The notes: generated by a model from the sequence alone, not told the origin. 64,000 bases of DNA from Roseovarius litorisediminis (GCF_900172295.1 NZ_FWFL01000003.1:372001-436000); one strand, 5' to 3'; counted from the first letter of the stretch, positions 28,432 to 38,189 are shown. Made by a program: numbers and translations.

Positions 28432-29112
28432 TTATTCTACAAGGTTTTTCTTGGCTTCTCGCCGGGCGAAGGGTTTCATGTGTTTGCCGTTTTCATCCAA
28501 GAAGGCGCGGACACGGTCCGGGTCATGTTTGGAAAGGTCGCGTAACCACCAGGCCACGGATTTCTGGATGAACCATTCCGGATCACGCACATAGCCCGCA
28601 GCCCAGCCCAGTACACGATCGCGGATGGCGGCCTCGAACGGCTTGGGATGGTTCTGCTTGGTGTAGGGCAGAGTGATGACCATTGCGGCACGGCGGGTCC
28701 AGTGGTTGCTGGAACTGGTCCATGCCTCAACCTGATCCATGCGCGACGGGTCGGCCACAAGGCGCTTTTGCCCGGCCATCATGGCGTGATCAGCAATCGC
28801 CCAACTGTCGAAATCGGGCACCCAGCTTACGATCAGGTCCCATGCGGGTTGATCGGGGGTGATCCGGGCCTGCGTCAGCAGTTTGGCGGCGGCAAGGCGG
28901 GCCTCAAAAATGTTCGTGTTCCAGAGAGCATGGGCCAGATCGACGCGTTCGGGCACAGACAGTTCGCCGCGCCAGGCCTTGGTCAGGTCATTGATCGCCG
29001 GGTTGGGCACACCCAGGTATTCCCGTGGCACTTTGTGATACTCGGCCATGCCTTCGGCGCGACCGGGTTCAATATGGGATCTGAGCATATCCAGCGCCTG
29101 ATCGGGGGTCAT
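28432..29112 (-). CDS. DNA alkylation repair protein, AlkD-like HEAT-repeat family
   Basis: A 226-residue all-helical protein of the AlkC/AlkD superfamily, which removes alkylated bases from DNA through HEAT-like repeats without base flipping. The sequence LAHALWNTNIFEARLAAAKLL and the ISWV/VSWVPDFDSWAIADH region match the family, and KSVAWWLRDLSKHDPDRVRAFL is near the end. Assignment is by family resemblance; glycosylase activity is inferred. It overlaps the glmS stop by 4 bases and is downstream of glmU-glmS on the same strand. Confidence 0.82.
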   Translation of the reverse strand: MTPDQALDMLRSHIEPGRAEGMAEYHKVPREYLGVPNPAINDLTKAWRGELSVPERVDLAHALWNTNIFEARLAAAKLLTQARITPDQPAWDLIVSWVPDFDSWAIADHAMMAGQKRLVADPSRMDQVEAWTSSSNHWTRRAAMVITLPYTKQNHPKPFEAAIRDRVLGWAAGYVRDPEWFIQKSVAWWLRDLSKHDPDRVRAFLDENGKHMKPFARREAKKNLVE

Positions 29113-30932
29113 TCGACGGTCACAGACTTTGCCAGGTTGCGGGGTTGGTCCACGTCTGTGCCTTTAGCGACGGCGGTGTGATACGCCAGCAACTGCGCGG
29201 GCAGGGCATATAGGATCGGGCTGAGAATCGGGTCGACCTCGGGCATGGTCAGGCTTCGCCAGACACCTTCATTGGCCTCTTTTGCGCCAGGACCGTCGGT
29301 GACAAGCAGAATTTTCCCGCCGCGTGCCATCACCTCTTGCATGTTTGAGACGGTCTTGTCGAAAAGCGCGTCGCGCGGGGCCATGACGACAACGGGCATC
29401 TTTTTGTCGATCAGGGCGATAGGCCCGTGTTTCAACTCGCCGGATGCATAAGCTTCGGCATGTATATAGCTGATTTCCTTTAGTTTAAGCGCGCCTTCAA
29501 GTGCGAGTGGATACATCAGGCCCCTGCCCAGGAAAAGTACGTTATCCGTTTCGGCCAGCAGCCGCGCACATTTTCGGAAAGTCGTATCCTGCTCCAGTAC
29601 ATTGTTGATCAGCGCGGGCAGGCCACGCAGTGAGGACAGAATATCGGCCAACCGGTCGTCGGTGATCGTGCCACGGTCTTTTGCAGCCTTGAGCGCCAAT
29701 AACAAAAGCACAGTCAGCTGGCAGGTAAAGGCTTTGGTTGAGGCAACGCCGATTTCGGCCCCGGCATGGATTGGCAGTGCAAGGTTGCTTTCGCGCGCGA
29801 TCGAGCTTTCGGGGACGTTGACCACCGACAGGATGGTCTGGGCATGGGGCTCGCAGTACCGAAGGGCAGCCAGCGTGTCGGCGGTTTCACCCGACTGGCT
29901 GACGAAAAGGGCGGCGGTCCGGGCCGAGATCGGGGGCTCGCGATAGCGGAATTCCGAGGCAATATCGACCTCGACCGGCATCCGGGCCAATTGTTCGAAC
30001 CAGTATTTTGCAGTCAGGCAGGCGTAATAGGCAGTGCCACAGGCCACCATCGTCAGGCGGTCGATACTTGTGAAATCAATGCCGTCGCCGGGCAGAACAA
30101 CGTCGCGCCCGTCGTCAGTCAGATAATGTGACAGGGTATCCCCGATCACAACCGGCTGTTCGGCGATTTCCTTGGCCATGAAATGCTTGTGTCCGGCCTT
30201 GTCGACGCGGGCGTTGTCGATCTGGATGGTGCGGATGTCCCGATTGGCCAGTTCACCGTTGAAATCGGTTATCGTGACGCCATCGCGGGTCACGACGGCA
30301 AAATCGCCTTCTTCCAGGTAGGTGATCCTGTCGGTAAGCGGGGCCAGGGCAATGGCGTCAGAGCCGACAAACATCTCATTGTCACCATGACCAATGGCCA
30401 ACGGGCTGCCTTTGCGGGCAGCGATCAGAAGATCGGTTTCACCGTCAAACAGGAAGCACAGTGCATAGGCACCTTCAAGCCGTGCTACGGTTGCGCGGGC
30501 GGCCTCGGATGGTGAAAGGCCCTGCTTGAGATGGTAATCGGCCAGAAGTGCCACGGTTTCGGTATCGGTATCGGTTTCATGCCCCATGCCGTTTTGGGCA
30601 AGTTCGGAACGCAGTTCACGATAGTTTTCGATGATCCCGTTATGCACCACGGCAACTGATCCGGCGCAGTGCGGGTGGGCATTGGCGACGTTGGGTGCGC
30701 CGTGTGTGGCCCACCGGGTGTGACCGATACCGGCCTTTCCGGCCAGCGGTTCATGTACCAGCAGGTCCGAAAGATTGACCAGTTTGCCCACCGCGCGACG
30801 GCGGTCCAGCCGACCGTTGTTGACGGTGGCAATCCCGGCGCTGTCATAGCCACGGTATTCCAGCCTTTTGAGTGCTTCAACCAGAATTGGCGCCACTTCG
30901 TGATGGCCCAGAACACCTACAATACCACACAT
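29109..30932 (-). CDS. glmS: Glutamine--fructose-6-phosphate aminotransferase (isomerizing)
   Basis: GlmS makes glucosamine-6-phosphate from fructose-6-P and glutamine, the entry to amino-sugar and murein synthesis. The 607-residue protein starts MCGIVGVLGHHE, with Cys2 as the glutaminase nucleophile. The N-terminal half holds RRAVGKL and GIGHTRWATHG; the C-terminal half has two SIS domains (SQSGETADTLAALR; GRGLMYPLALEGALKLKEISYIHAEAY) and ends KSVTVE. It follows glmU with a one-base overlap (TAATG), so the two sequential pathway steps are coupled. Confidence 0.97.
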   Translation of the reverse strand: MCGIVGVLGHHEVAPILVEALKRLEYRGYDSAGIATVNNGRLDRRRAVGKLVNLSDLLVHEPLAGKAGIGHTRWATHGAPNVANAHPHCAGSVAVVHNGIIENYRELRSELAQNGMGHETDTDTETVALLADYHLKQGLSPSEAARATVARLEGAYALCFLFDGETDLLIAARKGSPLAIGHGDNEMFVGSDAIALAPLTDRITYLEEGDFAVVTRDGVTITDFNGELANRDIRTIQIDNARVDKAGHKHFMAKEIAEQPVVIGDTLSHYLTDDGRDVVLPGDGIDFTSIDRLTMVACGTAYYACLTAKYWFEQLARMPVEVDIASEFRYREPPISARTAALFVSQSGETADTLAALRYCEPHAQTILSVVNVPESSIARESNLALPIHAGAEIGVASTKAFTCQLTVLLLLALKAAKDRGTITDDRLADILSSLRGLPALINNVLEQDTTFRKCARLLAETDNVLFLGRGLMYPLALEGALKLKEISYIHAEAYASGELKHGPIALIDKKMPVVVMAPRDALFDKTVSNMQEVMARGGKILLVTDGPGAKEANEGVWRSLTMPEVDPILSPILYALPAQLLAYHTAVAKGTDVDQPRNLAKSVTVE

Positions 30933-32287
30933 TATTTCGCCCCTTTATCACGTTTAGCCTTTTTAGACTTTAACATTTCGAACAATTTGCGTGCCAGGCC
31001 CGGTTTGTTTTCCTGCCGTGCGCGGGCCAAAGCCAGAGCGCCCTCGGGCACGTCAGATGTAATCACCGAACCCGAGGCGGTCATCGATTCATCGCCCAGT
31101 GTGACCGGGGCAACCAGCATTGTGTTCGAGCCGATGAAGACGCGCTTGCCCACTTCGGTGCGATGCTTCATCACGCCGTCGTAATTGCAGGTAATGGTGC
31201 CCGCACCGATGTTGCTGCCCTCGCCCAGATGGGCGTCGCCGATATAGCTGAGGTGATTGACCTTGGTGCCTTCGTCAATGATGGCATTCTTGATCTCGAC
31301 AAAATTGCCGACGCGGGTGTGTTCTGCCAGTTCGGTGCCGGGGCGCAGGCGAGCGTAGGGCCCGACCACAGCACCGCGCGAGACATGACAACCTTCGAGG
31401 TGAGAAAAAGCGCGGATGTGCGCGCCTGATTCGATGGTGACATCGGGGCCAAAGACTACGTTCTGGTCAATCACAGTGTCCCGCCCGACAACGGTGTCAT
31501 GAGCGAAATGTACCGTTTCAGGCGCGGCCAGGGTGACACCGTCGTCCATGGCCTGCGACCGTGCGCGCGCCTGAAAGGCGGCTTCGGCCTGGGCCAGTTC
31601 GGCACGCGAGTTGATGCCCATCGTTTCGGATTCGTCACAGGCGACAGCGGTGGCCGAAAGGCCACGGGCGCGGGCGATGGCGATGATGTCGGTCAGGTAG
31701 TATTCGCCCGAGGCATTGTCATTATCGACCTCGGCAATGAGATCGAACAGCAGCGTGGCGGGGGCGGCCATGACGCCGGAGTTGCAAAAGGTGATCGCGC
31801 GCTCGGCCTTGGTGGCGTCCTTGAACTCGACGATCCGCTCCAGCGTATCGCCTGCCATCACCAACCGGCCATAACGGCCCGGATCGGTTGCGTCAAAACC
31901 CAGGACAACTACGTCATGGCTGGCACGGGCCTGCGCCATTTTTTCCAGTGTTTCCGGCCGGATAAAGGGCGTGTCACCATACAGGACAATGGCGTCTCCC
32001 TCATAACCTGCGAGCGCCGGGGCGGCCTGGGCGACGGCATGGGCGGTGCCAAGCTGCTCGGTTTGCAACACGACCTGGGCGGCTTCGTCATAGGCTTTTG
32101 CAGCTTTGTTTACAGCCTCGGCGCCGTGGCCTGCGACAACCACGGTGTGATCAGGCGACAAAGACGCGCCTGAGCGCATGGCATGAACCAGCATCGGCGC
32201 CTGCGCAATCTGGTGCAGCACCTTGGGCAGGTCGGATTTCATGCGGGTTCCCATGCCTGCGGCAAGGACGATCAGCGCAGTGGCCAT
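30932..32287 (-). CDS. glmU: Bifunctional UDP-GlcNAc pyrophosphorylase / GlcN-1-P acetyltransferase
   Basis: GlmU acetylates glucosamine-1-P and couples it to UTP to give UDP-GlcNAc, the precursor for both murein and lipid A. The product is 451 residues. The N-terminal uridylyltransferase has LAAGMGTRMKSDLPKVLH, and the C-terminal left-handed beta-helix shows the hexapeptide repeat with the catalytic NFVEIKNA and HLSYIGDAHLGEGSNIGAGTITCNYDG motifs. It is the first gene of the glmU-glmS-AlkD leftward unit. Confidence 0.97.
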   Translation of the reverse strand: MATALIVLAAGMGTRMKSDLPKVLHQIAQAPMLVHAMRSGASLSPDHTVVVAGHGAEAVNKAAKAYDEAAQVVLQTEQLGTAHAVAQAAPALAGYEGDAIVLYGDTPFIRPETLEKMAQARASHDVVVLGFDATDPGRYGRLVMAGDTLERIVEFKDATKAERAITFCNSGVMAAPATLLFDLIAEVDNDNASGEYYLTDIIAIARARGLSATAVACDESETMGINSRAELAQAEAAFQARARSQAMDDGVTLAAPETVHFAHDTVVGRDTVIDQNVVFGPDVTIESGAHIRAFSHLEGCHVSRGAVVGPYARLRPGTELAEHTRVGNFVEIKNAIIDEGTKVNHLSYIGDAHLGEGSNIGAGTITCNYDGVMKHRTEVGKRVFIGSNTMLVAPVTLGDESMTASGSVITSDVPEGALALARARQENKPGLARKLFEMLKSKKAKRDKGAK

Positions 32288-32433
32288 ACGGTTTCTCTTT
32301 GTAATTACCTCGCGCCCGTTTTATCGGGTTCGGGTGGTTGCGCAAGGCCGCAGCGGATCAAAGAAGATTGCGGGATGTGACAGGGATGCGCGGAAACACG
32401 CCAACCCTTTGAAATGAATAATGGAGTTTTGGC

Positions 32434-33099
32434 ATGCGGACAGTGGTTTTCGATCTGGATGGCACCTTGGCAGATACCAGCGGTGATCTGATTGCCGCTG
32501 CGAATGCCTGTTTTCAGGCCATGGGGATGGGCGATCAGCTGGATCCTTTGGCTGATGCGGGCACGGCCCTGCGTGGTGGTCGTGCGATGCTCACTCTTGG
32601 GATGGAACGGCTGGGGCGTGGCGGTGATACGGTTGAGATCGACCGCTATTACCCTGTGCTGCTGGAGGCCTATGCCGGGGCGATTGATGTGCATACGAAA
32701 CTATATCCCGGAGCGATGGACGCCGTAGAGGTGCTGCGCGGGCAGGGGTATGGCGTGGCCATCTGTACCAACAAACCCGAGCGCCTGGCGCGGCTTTTGA
32801 TGACACGGCTTGGGGTGCTGGACTCCTTTGCCGCCCTGACAGGGGCCGATACCCTGCCGGTGCGCAAGCCTGACCCCGAGCATCTGTTTGAGACGGTACG
32901 ACGTGCCGGGGGCGATCCGGCGCGGTGCCTGTTGGTGGGGGATACGGTGACGGATCGCGAAACCGCGCGCGCGGCGGGGGTACCATCGGTTCTGGTGACC
33001 TTTGGGCCGAACGGTACGGGCGTGGCAGATTTGGAGCCAGAGGCGACAATCGGGCATTTCGACGAGCTGGAAGGCGTTGTGCGTCGACTAATCGGCTAG
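32434..33099 (+). CDS. gph: Phosphoglycolate phosphatase, HAD superfamily
   Basis: A HAD-IA hydrolase of 221 residues. Motif I is DLDGTLADTSGD (nucleophile Asp8), motif II includes TNKP, and motif III/IV has KPDPEHLFETVRRAGGDPARCLLVGDTVTDRETARAAGVPSVLVTFG. Gph-type enzymes remove phosphate from 2-phosphoglycolate arising from DNA repair or carbon metabolism. The sequence supports the family well; the substrate is inferred. It is divergent from glmU. Confidence 0.85.
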   Translation: MRTVVFDLDGTLADTSGDLIAAANACFQAMGMGDQLDPLADAGTALRGGRAMLTLGMERLGRGGDTVEIDRYYPVLLEAYAGAIDVHTKLYPGAMDAVEVLRGQGYGVAICTNKPERLARLLMTRLGVLDSFAALTGADTLPVRKPDPEHLFETVRRAGGDPARCLLVGDTVTDRETARAAGVPSVLVTFGPNGTGVADLEPEATIGHFDELEGVVRRLIG

Positions 33100-33180
33100 G
33101 GTCTTTCGTTCCTTAAAAGCGACATTTCGGGTTTCCTGAATTAAGGCCCGCAGTTTCAAAGGAGCATTGACGCAGGCCGG

Positions 33181-34398
33181 ATGTGGGCTCAAAACGTCTG
33201 CATGACAGAGATATTCAAAGGCAGCTTCACCCAGCAGGAACCGATCCCCGACGAGGGAATCGCCGCCGCGCTGGAGGTGATGCAGAGCGGGCGGTTGCAC
33301 CGCTATAATCTGGTCGGCGACGAGGTGGGGGAAACGGCCCTGCTGGAACAGGAATTCGCGGCTTATGTGGGGGCGAAATACGCCCTTGCCGTAGCCTCGG
33401 GCGGATATGCGATGGCCACGGCCCTGCGCGCGGTCGGGGTCAAGCCTGGCGACAGGGTACTAACCAACGCGTTCACACTGGCGCCGGTGCCCGGGTCCAT
33501 TGCCAGTGTTGGTGCCGTGCCGGTTTTCGTGGGCGTCACCGAAAGCCTGACAATTGATCTGGAAGAACTGGCGGCCAAGGCGGATCAGGCCAAGGTGCTG
33601 ATGCTAAGCCACATGCGCGGGCATTTATGTGACATGGACCGGCTGATGGAGATTTGTAACAGCGCGGATATTACTGTGATTGAGGACTGCGCCCACACGA
33701 TGGGGGCCGCCTGGAAGGGGCGGCCATCGGGGCGTGACGGGCTGGTGGGATGTTATTCGACCCAGACCTACAAGCACATGAATTCGGGCGAGGGCGGGTT
33801 CTTTGTTACGGATGACGACGAGGTGATGGCACGGGCAATCATCCTGTCGGGATCGTATATGCTCTATGGTCGCAACGGGACGGTACCGCCAGCCGAGGTA
33901 TTCGAGCGGGTGAAATACGTCACGCCTAATGTGTCGGGGCGGATGGACAATCTGCGTGCAGCGATTCTGCGGCCTCAGTTGCGCAAGCTGGACAAGCAGT
34001 GCGCGGCCTGGAATGAACGCTACGCAACCGTCGAAGACGGTATTCGCGGCACGCCGGGCCTGACAGTGGTCGAGCGACCGGCGGAGGAAACCTTTGTCGG
34101 GTCGTCTATCCAGTTCTTGTTGCTGGACTGGAAGGATTCCGCCGTGGCCGAGGTGATGAAGCGCTGCGTCGATCGCGGTGTGGAACTCAAGTGGTTCGGC
34201 GGGGCAGAGCCGGTTGGCTTTACCAGCCGTTATGACAGCTGGCGCTATGCGCCGTCCGAGAGGATGCCGGAAACGGACCGTATCCTGAAAGGGATCGTCG
34301 ATATGCGCCTGCCGCTGACTTTTAGCCTGAATGATTGTGCGCAGATCGCGCGGATCATCCGGGCCGAAGTAGGCGCCGTATTTCAGGCACAGGCCTGA
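33181..34398 (+). CDS. DegT/DnrJ/EryC1/StrS-type PLP aminotransferase
   Basis: A PLP-dependent aminotransferase (fold type I) of about 405 residues, the kind that aminates keto-sugars for surface polysaccharides or antibiotics. The STQTYKHMNSGEGGFF segment carries the predicted Schiff-base Lys, and VIEDCAHTMGAAWKG carries the PLP-phosphate and pyridine contacts. ATG 33181 is used; ATG 33202 (MTEIFKGSF) is the alternative. No nucleotide-sugar genes are nearby, so the substrate cannot be inferred from context. Confidence 0.85.
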   Translation: MWAQNVCMTEIFKGSFTQQEPIPDEGIAAALEVMQSGRLHRYNLVGDEVGETALLEQEFAAYVGAKYALAVASGGYAMATALRAVGVKPGDRVLTNAFTLAPVPGSIASVGAVPVFVGVTESLTIDLEELAAKADQAKVLMLSHMRGHLCDMDRLMEICNSADITVIEDCAHTMGAAWKGRPSGRDGLVGCYSTQTYKHMNSGEGGFFVTDDDEVMARAIILSGSYMLYGRNGTVPPAEVFERVKYVTPNVSGRMDNLRAAILRPQLRKLDKQCAAWNERYATVEDGIRGTPGLTVVERPAEETFVGSSIQFLLLDWKDSAVAEVMKRCVDRGVELKWFGGAEPVGFTSRYDSWRYAPSERMPETDRILKGIVDMRLPLTFSLNDCAQIARIIRAEVGAVFQAQA

Positions 34399-34431
34399 GG
34401 CGCCAAGAGTAATCCAACGGTGTGGCTGCGC

Positions 34432-34515
34432 CACGCAGTATACTAAGACAGGGGGCGCCGCCCCCCGTGTTGAAATTTGAATAATTTCAACACGTCCCCC
34501 GGAGTATTTTTGGAA
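34432..34515. repeat. Rhodobacterales-type intergenic palindromic repeat
   Basis: A compact array of inverted repeats: GGGGGCGCCGCCCCC (34451-34465), then CGTGTTGAAAT / ATTTCAACACG around TTGAATA (34466-34494, perfect 11-base arms), then CCCCCGGAGTATTTTTGGAA. I recall the last phrase with adjoining GC palindromes as a frequent intergenic element in this family; only one copy is in the window. It could terminate transcription after the aminotransferase gene. Confidence 0.5.
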
Positions 34516-34638
34516 AAGCGAAAGGCAAGGCTCTGCTTGCGAAAGTGCAGTTGTGTCTGCGGGATTGACCCGACTCAGTTGTTGTGGCTATAAAATGAAC
34601 AAGTGTTCAATAAATGCTGGAAGCGGGGGTGAGACGCG

Positions 34639-35802
34639 ATGTTCAACGCGACGATGCAATTTGATCTGGGTGAAGATGTAAACGCGTTGCGCGAGATGGT
34701 ACATCGCTGGGCACAGGAGCGGGTCAAGCCGATGGCGGCTGAAATTGACCGCACAAATGCTTTTCCCGGCGAGTTGTGGACCGAAATGGGCGCGTTGGGC
34801 CTGTTGGGTGTCACGGTACCGGAAGAGTATGGCGGGGCGGGCATGTCGTATCTGGCGCATGTGATCGCTGTCGAGGAAATCGCGCGGGCCAGTGCCAGCG
34901 TGTCGCTGTCGTATGGCGCGCATTCCAACCTGTGTGTCAATCAGATCAAGCTTAATGGCACGGAGGCGCAGAAGGCGAAATATCTGCCCGGGTTGATTTC
35001 AGGTGAGCATGTCGGCGCTCTGGCGATGTCCGAGGCGGGCGCGGGCAGCGACGTGGTGTCGATGAAGTTACGGGCGGAAAAGCGCAACGATCATTACCGT
35101 CTGAGCGGCAACAAATACTGGATCACCAACGGCCCGGATGCCAGCACGCTGGTGGTCTATGCCAAGACCGATCCCGAGGCCGGCAGCAAAGGTATCACCG
35201 CCTTTATAATCGAAAAATCCATGGTCGGATTTTCCACCAGTCCGCATTTCGACAAGCTGGGAATGCGCGGCAGCAACACGGCTGAATTGATTTTTGACGA
35301 TGTCGAAGTGCCGTTTGAAAACGTCCTTGGCGAAGAGGGCAAGGGCGTGCGCGTGCTGATGTCGGGGTTGGACTATGAGCGCGTGGTGCTGGCCGGGATT
35401 GGCACCGGCATCATGGCTGCCTGTCTGGATGAGGTGATGCCTTATGTGTCCGAGCGTAAACAGTTTGGTCAACCGATCGGGAATTTCCAGCTGATGCAGG
35501 GCAAGATCGCCGATATGTACACGGCGATGAATTCGGCGCGGGCCTATGTATACGAGGTGGCCAAGGCCTGTGACCGCGGCGATGTCACCCGTCAGGACGC
35601 AGCGGCCTGTTGTTTATATGCGTCTGAAGAGGCGATGAAACAGGCGCATCAGGCGGTGCAGGCATTGGGCGGTGCTGGCTATTTGTCAGACAATCCGGTG
35701 GGCCGGATTTTCCGCGATGCCAAGCTGATGGAGATCGGGGCGGGGACATCTGAGATCCGGCGGATGCTGGTGGGCCGCGAGATGATGGGGGCGATGGGGT
35801 GA
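34639..35802 (+). CDS. ivd: Isovaleryl-CoA dehydrogenase
   Basis: An FAD acyl-CoA dehydrogenase, 387 residues, that oxidises isovaleryl-CoA to 3-methylcrotonyl-CoA in leucine breakdown. Family signatures are [14 protein letters not shown], the FAD-proximal YWITNGPDA, and [20 protein letters not shown] near the end. The [10 protein letters not shown] segment carries the Glu at the position characteristic of IVD. Substrate assignment rests mainly on the downstream carboxylase, hydratase and lyase genes. It begins the liu cluster and is followed after 3 bases by the synthetase. Confidence 0.92.
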   Translation: MFNATMQFDLGEDVNALREMVHRWAQERVKPMAAEIDRTNAFPGELWTEMGALGLLGVTVPEEYGGAGMSYLAHVIAVEEIARASASVSLSYGAHSNLCVNQIKLNGTEAQKAKYLPGLISGEHVGALAMSEAGAGSDVVSMKLRAEKRNDHYRLSGNKYWITNGPDASTLVVYAKTDPEAGSKGITAFIIEKSMVGFSTSPHFDKLGMRGSNTAELIFDDVEVPFENVLGEEGKGVRVLMSGLDYERVVLAGIGTGIMAACLDEVMPYVSERKQFGQPIGNFQLMQGKIADMYTAMNSARAYVYEVAKACDRGDVTRQDAAACCLYASEEAMKQAHQAVQALGGAGYLSDNPVGRIFRDAKLMEIGAGTSEIRRMLVGREMMGAMG

Positions 35803-35805
35803 GGG

Positions 35806-37356
35806 ATGCTTTCTATTGCCGACTCATATCAAGCACTGGCAGACGGGTTTATGTGGAACCTTCCTGACCGTCTGAACATGGCGGGGCAGACTTGTGATGA
35901 TTGGGCTGCAGCTGAGCCCGGCCGTGTGGCAATTATTGATCTCACCGATGGGCGGCGCGACGTTAGTTACGGCGAGCTTAAGGCGCTCGCCGACGGGTTG
36001 GCGCATGAATTGGTTGCGCGCGGGGTGAAGCGCGGTGACCGGGTGGGCGTGCTGCGCTCACAAGGGGTATGGACGGCGGCGGCACATATCGCGATCTGGA
36101 AGATCGGGGCGATCTCGATACCGCTGTTCAAGCTGTTCATGCGGGATGCGCTGCAATCCCGGGCAAGGGACGCCGGCGCGCGGATTATCGTGACGGATGC
36201 CGAAGGCGCTGCCATGCTGGACGGGCAAGAGGCGCTGATCCCCGAAGAATCAGACCTGTCTGACACCCTCTTTGAGACCGCCGATACCGGCCCCGAAGAC
36301 CCGGCTGTACTGATCTATACCTCTGGAACCACCGGCAGCCCCAAGGGTGCGCTGCACGGGCACCGGATGCTGACAGGGCATTTGCCGGGCGTTGAAATCA
36401 GCCATGATTTTCTGGGTCAGCCGGGCGATTGCCTGTGGACGCCTGCCGACTGGGCCTGGATCGGCGGATTGTTTGACGTTCTCATGCCGGGGCTTGCGCT
36501 TGGGGTGCCGGTGGTGGCGGCGAGGATGGCGAAATTCAGTATTGGGGAATGCCGGGATATCATCTCGCAAGGTGCTGTTCGGAATGTGTTTTTTCCCCCG
36601 ACAGCCCTGCGGATGCTGAAAGCGGAAGAGGCCGGGATACCGGGATTGCGCAGCGTTGCCAGTGGCGGTGAACCTTTGGGCGCTGAAATGCTGGAATGGG
36701 GGCGTCGGGCGTTCGGCCTGACGATCAACGAGTTTTATGGCCAGACCGAGTGCAACATGGTGGCGTCAAGTTGCGGCGTCTTGTTTGAGCCAAAGCCGGG
36801 GTGCATTGGCAAGCCTGTGCCGGGGTTTGACGTTGCGGTTCTGAATGACAGCGGCCAACCCACAGATTCTGAAGGCGAAGTGGCTGTCAGGCGTGGGGCC
36901 GCGAGCATGATGCTGGAATATTGGAACCGGCCCGAGGTGACTGCCGAGAAGTTCGCTGGTGACTGGATGCTGACCGGGGACCGGGGCATCTGGGAGGGCG
37001 ACTATTTGCGTTTTGTCGGGCGCGAGGATGATGTGATTACTTCATCCGGATATCGCATTGGCCCGGCTGAGATTGAAGATTGCCTGATGCAGCACCCAAG
37101 CGTGGCGACCGTGGGCGTGGTGGGCAAGCCAGATGCGCTGCGTACTGAAATCGTCAAAGCCTATGTTGTGCTGCGACCGGGATACATCGCGACGGACGCG
37201 CTGGCTGCTGGCTTGCAGGATTTTGTCAAGCAACGTCTGGCAAGATATTCTTATCCCAGAGAGATCGGATTTCTGGATGCCTTGCCTATGACGGTGACCG
37301 GCAAGGTGATCCGCAAGGAGCTTAAGGCGCGGGCGACAGCGGAGGCGGTTCAGTGA
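35806..37356 (+). CDS. AMP-forming acyl-CoA synthetase
   Basis: An ANL-superfamily ligase, 516 residues, that activates an organic acid through an acyl-AMP intermediate. Motifs are LIYTSGTTGSPKGALHGH (P-loop), NEFYGQTECNM (A5), GDWMLTGDRGIW (A7) and the catalytic-Lys motif TGKVIRKELK near the C-terminus. Its place behind ivd suggests that it activates isovalerate, acetoacetate or a related short branched acid, as in liu clusters. Exact substrate unknown. Confidence 0.88.
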   Translation: MLSIADSYQALADGFMWNLPDRLNMAGQTCDDWAAAEPGRVAIIDLTDGRRDVSYGELKALADGLAHELVARGVKRGDRVGVLRSQGVWTAAAHIAIWKIGAISIPLFKLFMRDALQSRARDAGARIIVTDAEGAAMLDGQEALIPEESDLSDTLFETADTGPEDPAVLIYTSGTTGSPKGALHGHRMLTGHLPGVEISHDFLGQPGDCLWTPADWAWIGGLFDVLMPGLALGVPVVAARMAKFSIGECRDIISQGAVRNVFFPPTALRMLKAEEAGIPGLRSVASGGEPLGAEMLEWGRRAFGLTINEFYGQTECNMVASSCGVLFEPKPGCIGKPVPGFDVAVLNDSGQPTDSEGEVAVRRGAASMMLEYWNRPEVTAEKFAGDWMLTGDRGIWEGDYLRFVGREDDVITSSGYRIGPAEIEDCLMQHPSVATVGVVGKPDALRTEIVKAYVVLRPGYIATDALAAGLQDFVKQRLARYSYPREIGFLDALPMTVTGKVIRKELKARATAEAVQ

Positions 37357-37525
37357 AAGTTCGGTCGAGCATCCATGTCAGGAGCGGGCAAGGCGGCGAC
37401 CTGGCGCTGGAGCAGTGTCGGGGTCAATGTGGGCACGCGGTAAGGAGACACGCGCGATACAAATACGGCACACCGGGTAATGCACCGGCGCCTGCCCGGA
37501 AAGCATGTCGGTCTGCGGCTAATGC

Positions 37526-37554
37526 AAAACGGGCCGATCAAAAGACCGGCCCGC
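37526..37554 (-). terminator. Rho-independent terminator after ompW-like gene
   Basis: On the minus strand GGGCCGGTC-TTTT-GATCGGCCC is followed by GTTTTGC, with one G-U pair. It lies 20 bases beyond the stop of the leftward ompW-like gene. Confidence 0.75.
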
Positions 37555-37574
37555 TGAATTGGCTGAATACGGAT

Positions 37575-38189
37575 TCAGAACTTGTGGACGTAAGCCAAAC
37601 CAAAAATCCACGGGTCGATCTTGGCTTTGCCGATATTGACGCCATTCAGCTTGACGTCGGATTCGATGTCGATCCAGCGGACATCGGCACGCAGCGAGCC
37701 ACTCGGGCTGATTTCATAGTCCAGACCGGCATGCAGGGCGAGGCCCCAGGAATCGTCCACGCTGAGCGAGTTCCCGGCCAGCGGACCAACAGCCTTGTCT
37801 TCAACGAAGGTTGTGTAGTTGATACCGGCGCCGACAAAGGGCGTTACAGCCGAACTGTTGGCGAAGTGGTACTGCAGCGACAACGTGGGCGGCAGGTGCT
37901 TGACCTGACCGATCTTGGTGCCATTGGTGTTGATGTCATGCTCGAACGGCCAGGCGGCCAGAAGCTCAACGCCAAGGTTTTCAGCGATAAAATATTCGGC
38001 AGTGATGGTCAGGCTGTAACCTTCGTCAACGTCGATCGGGGTGGGGCCTGCAAGGACGCCGTTGTTGTCTTTGGGGAACACGCCGGCGAAGCCGAGGCCA
38101 ACGGTCCAATCGCCCTGAGACTGGGCCAGGACAGGTGCGGCAGTGCAGGCAAGGGCGGCGGCGAGGGTGAGGGCTGTGATTTTTTTCAT
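37575..38189 (-). CDS. ompW: OmpW family outer membrane protein
   Basis: An eight-stranded outer-membrane beta barrel of the OmpW family, 204 residues from the ATG at 38189 (MKKITALTLAAALACTAAPV, a signal peptide ending VLAQ). The frame's upstream extension to 38363 has no coding character and is dropped. Later parts show VDEGYSLTITAEYFIAENLGVELLA and FVGAGINYTTFV, with a terminal Phe typical of barrels (YVHKF). OmpW proteins pass small hydrophobic molecules. It lies opposite to the liu genes, between the synthetase and carboxylase, and is a single-gene unit with its own terminator. Confidence 0.9.
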   Translation of the reverse strand: MKKITALTLAAALACTAAPVLAQSQGDWTVGLGFAGVFPKDNNGVLAGPTPIDVDEGYSLTITAEYFIAENLGVELLAAWPFEHDINTNGTKIGQVKHLPPTLSLQYHFANSSAVTPFVGAGINYTTFVEDKAVGPLAGNSLSVDDSWGLALHAGLDYEISPSGSLRADVRWIDIESDVKLNGVNIGKAKIDPWIFGLAYVHKF

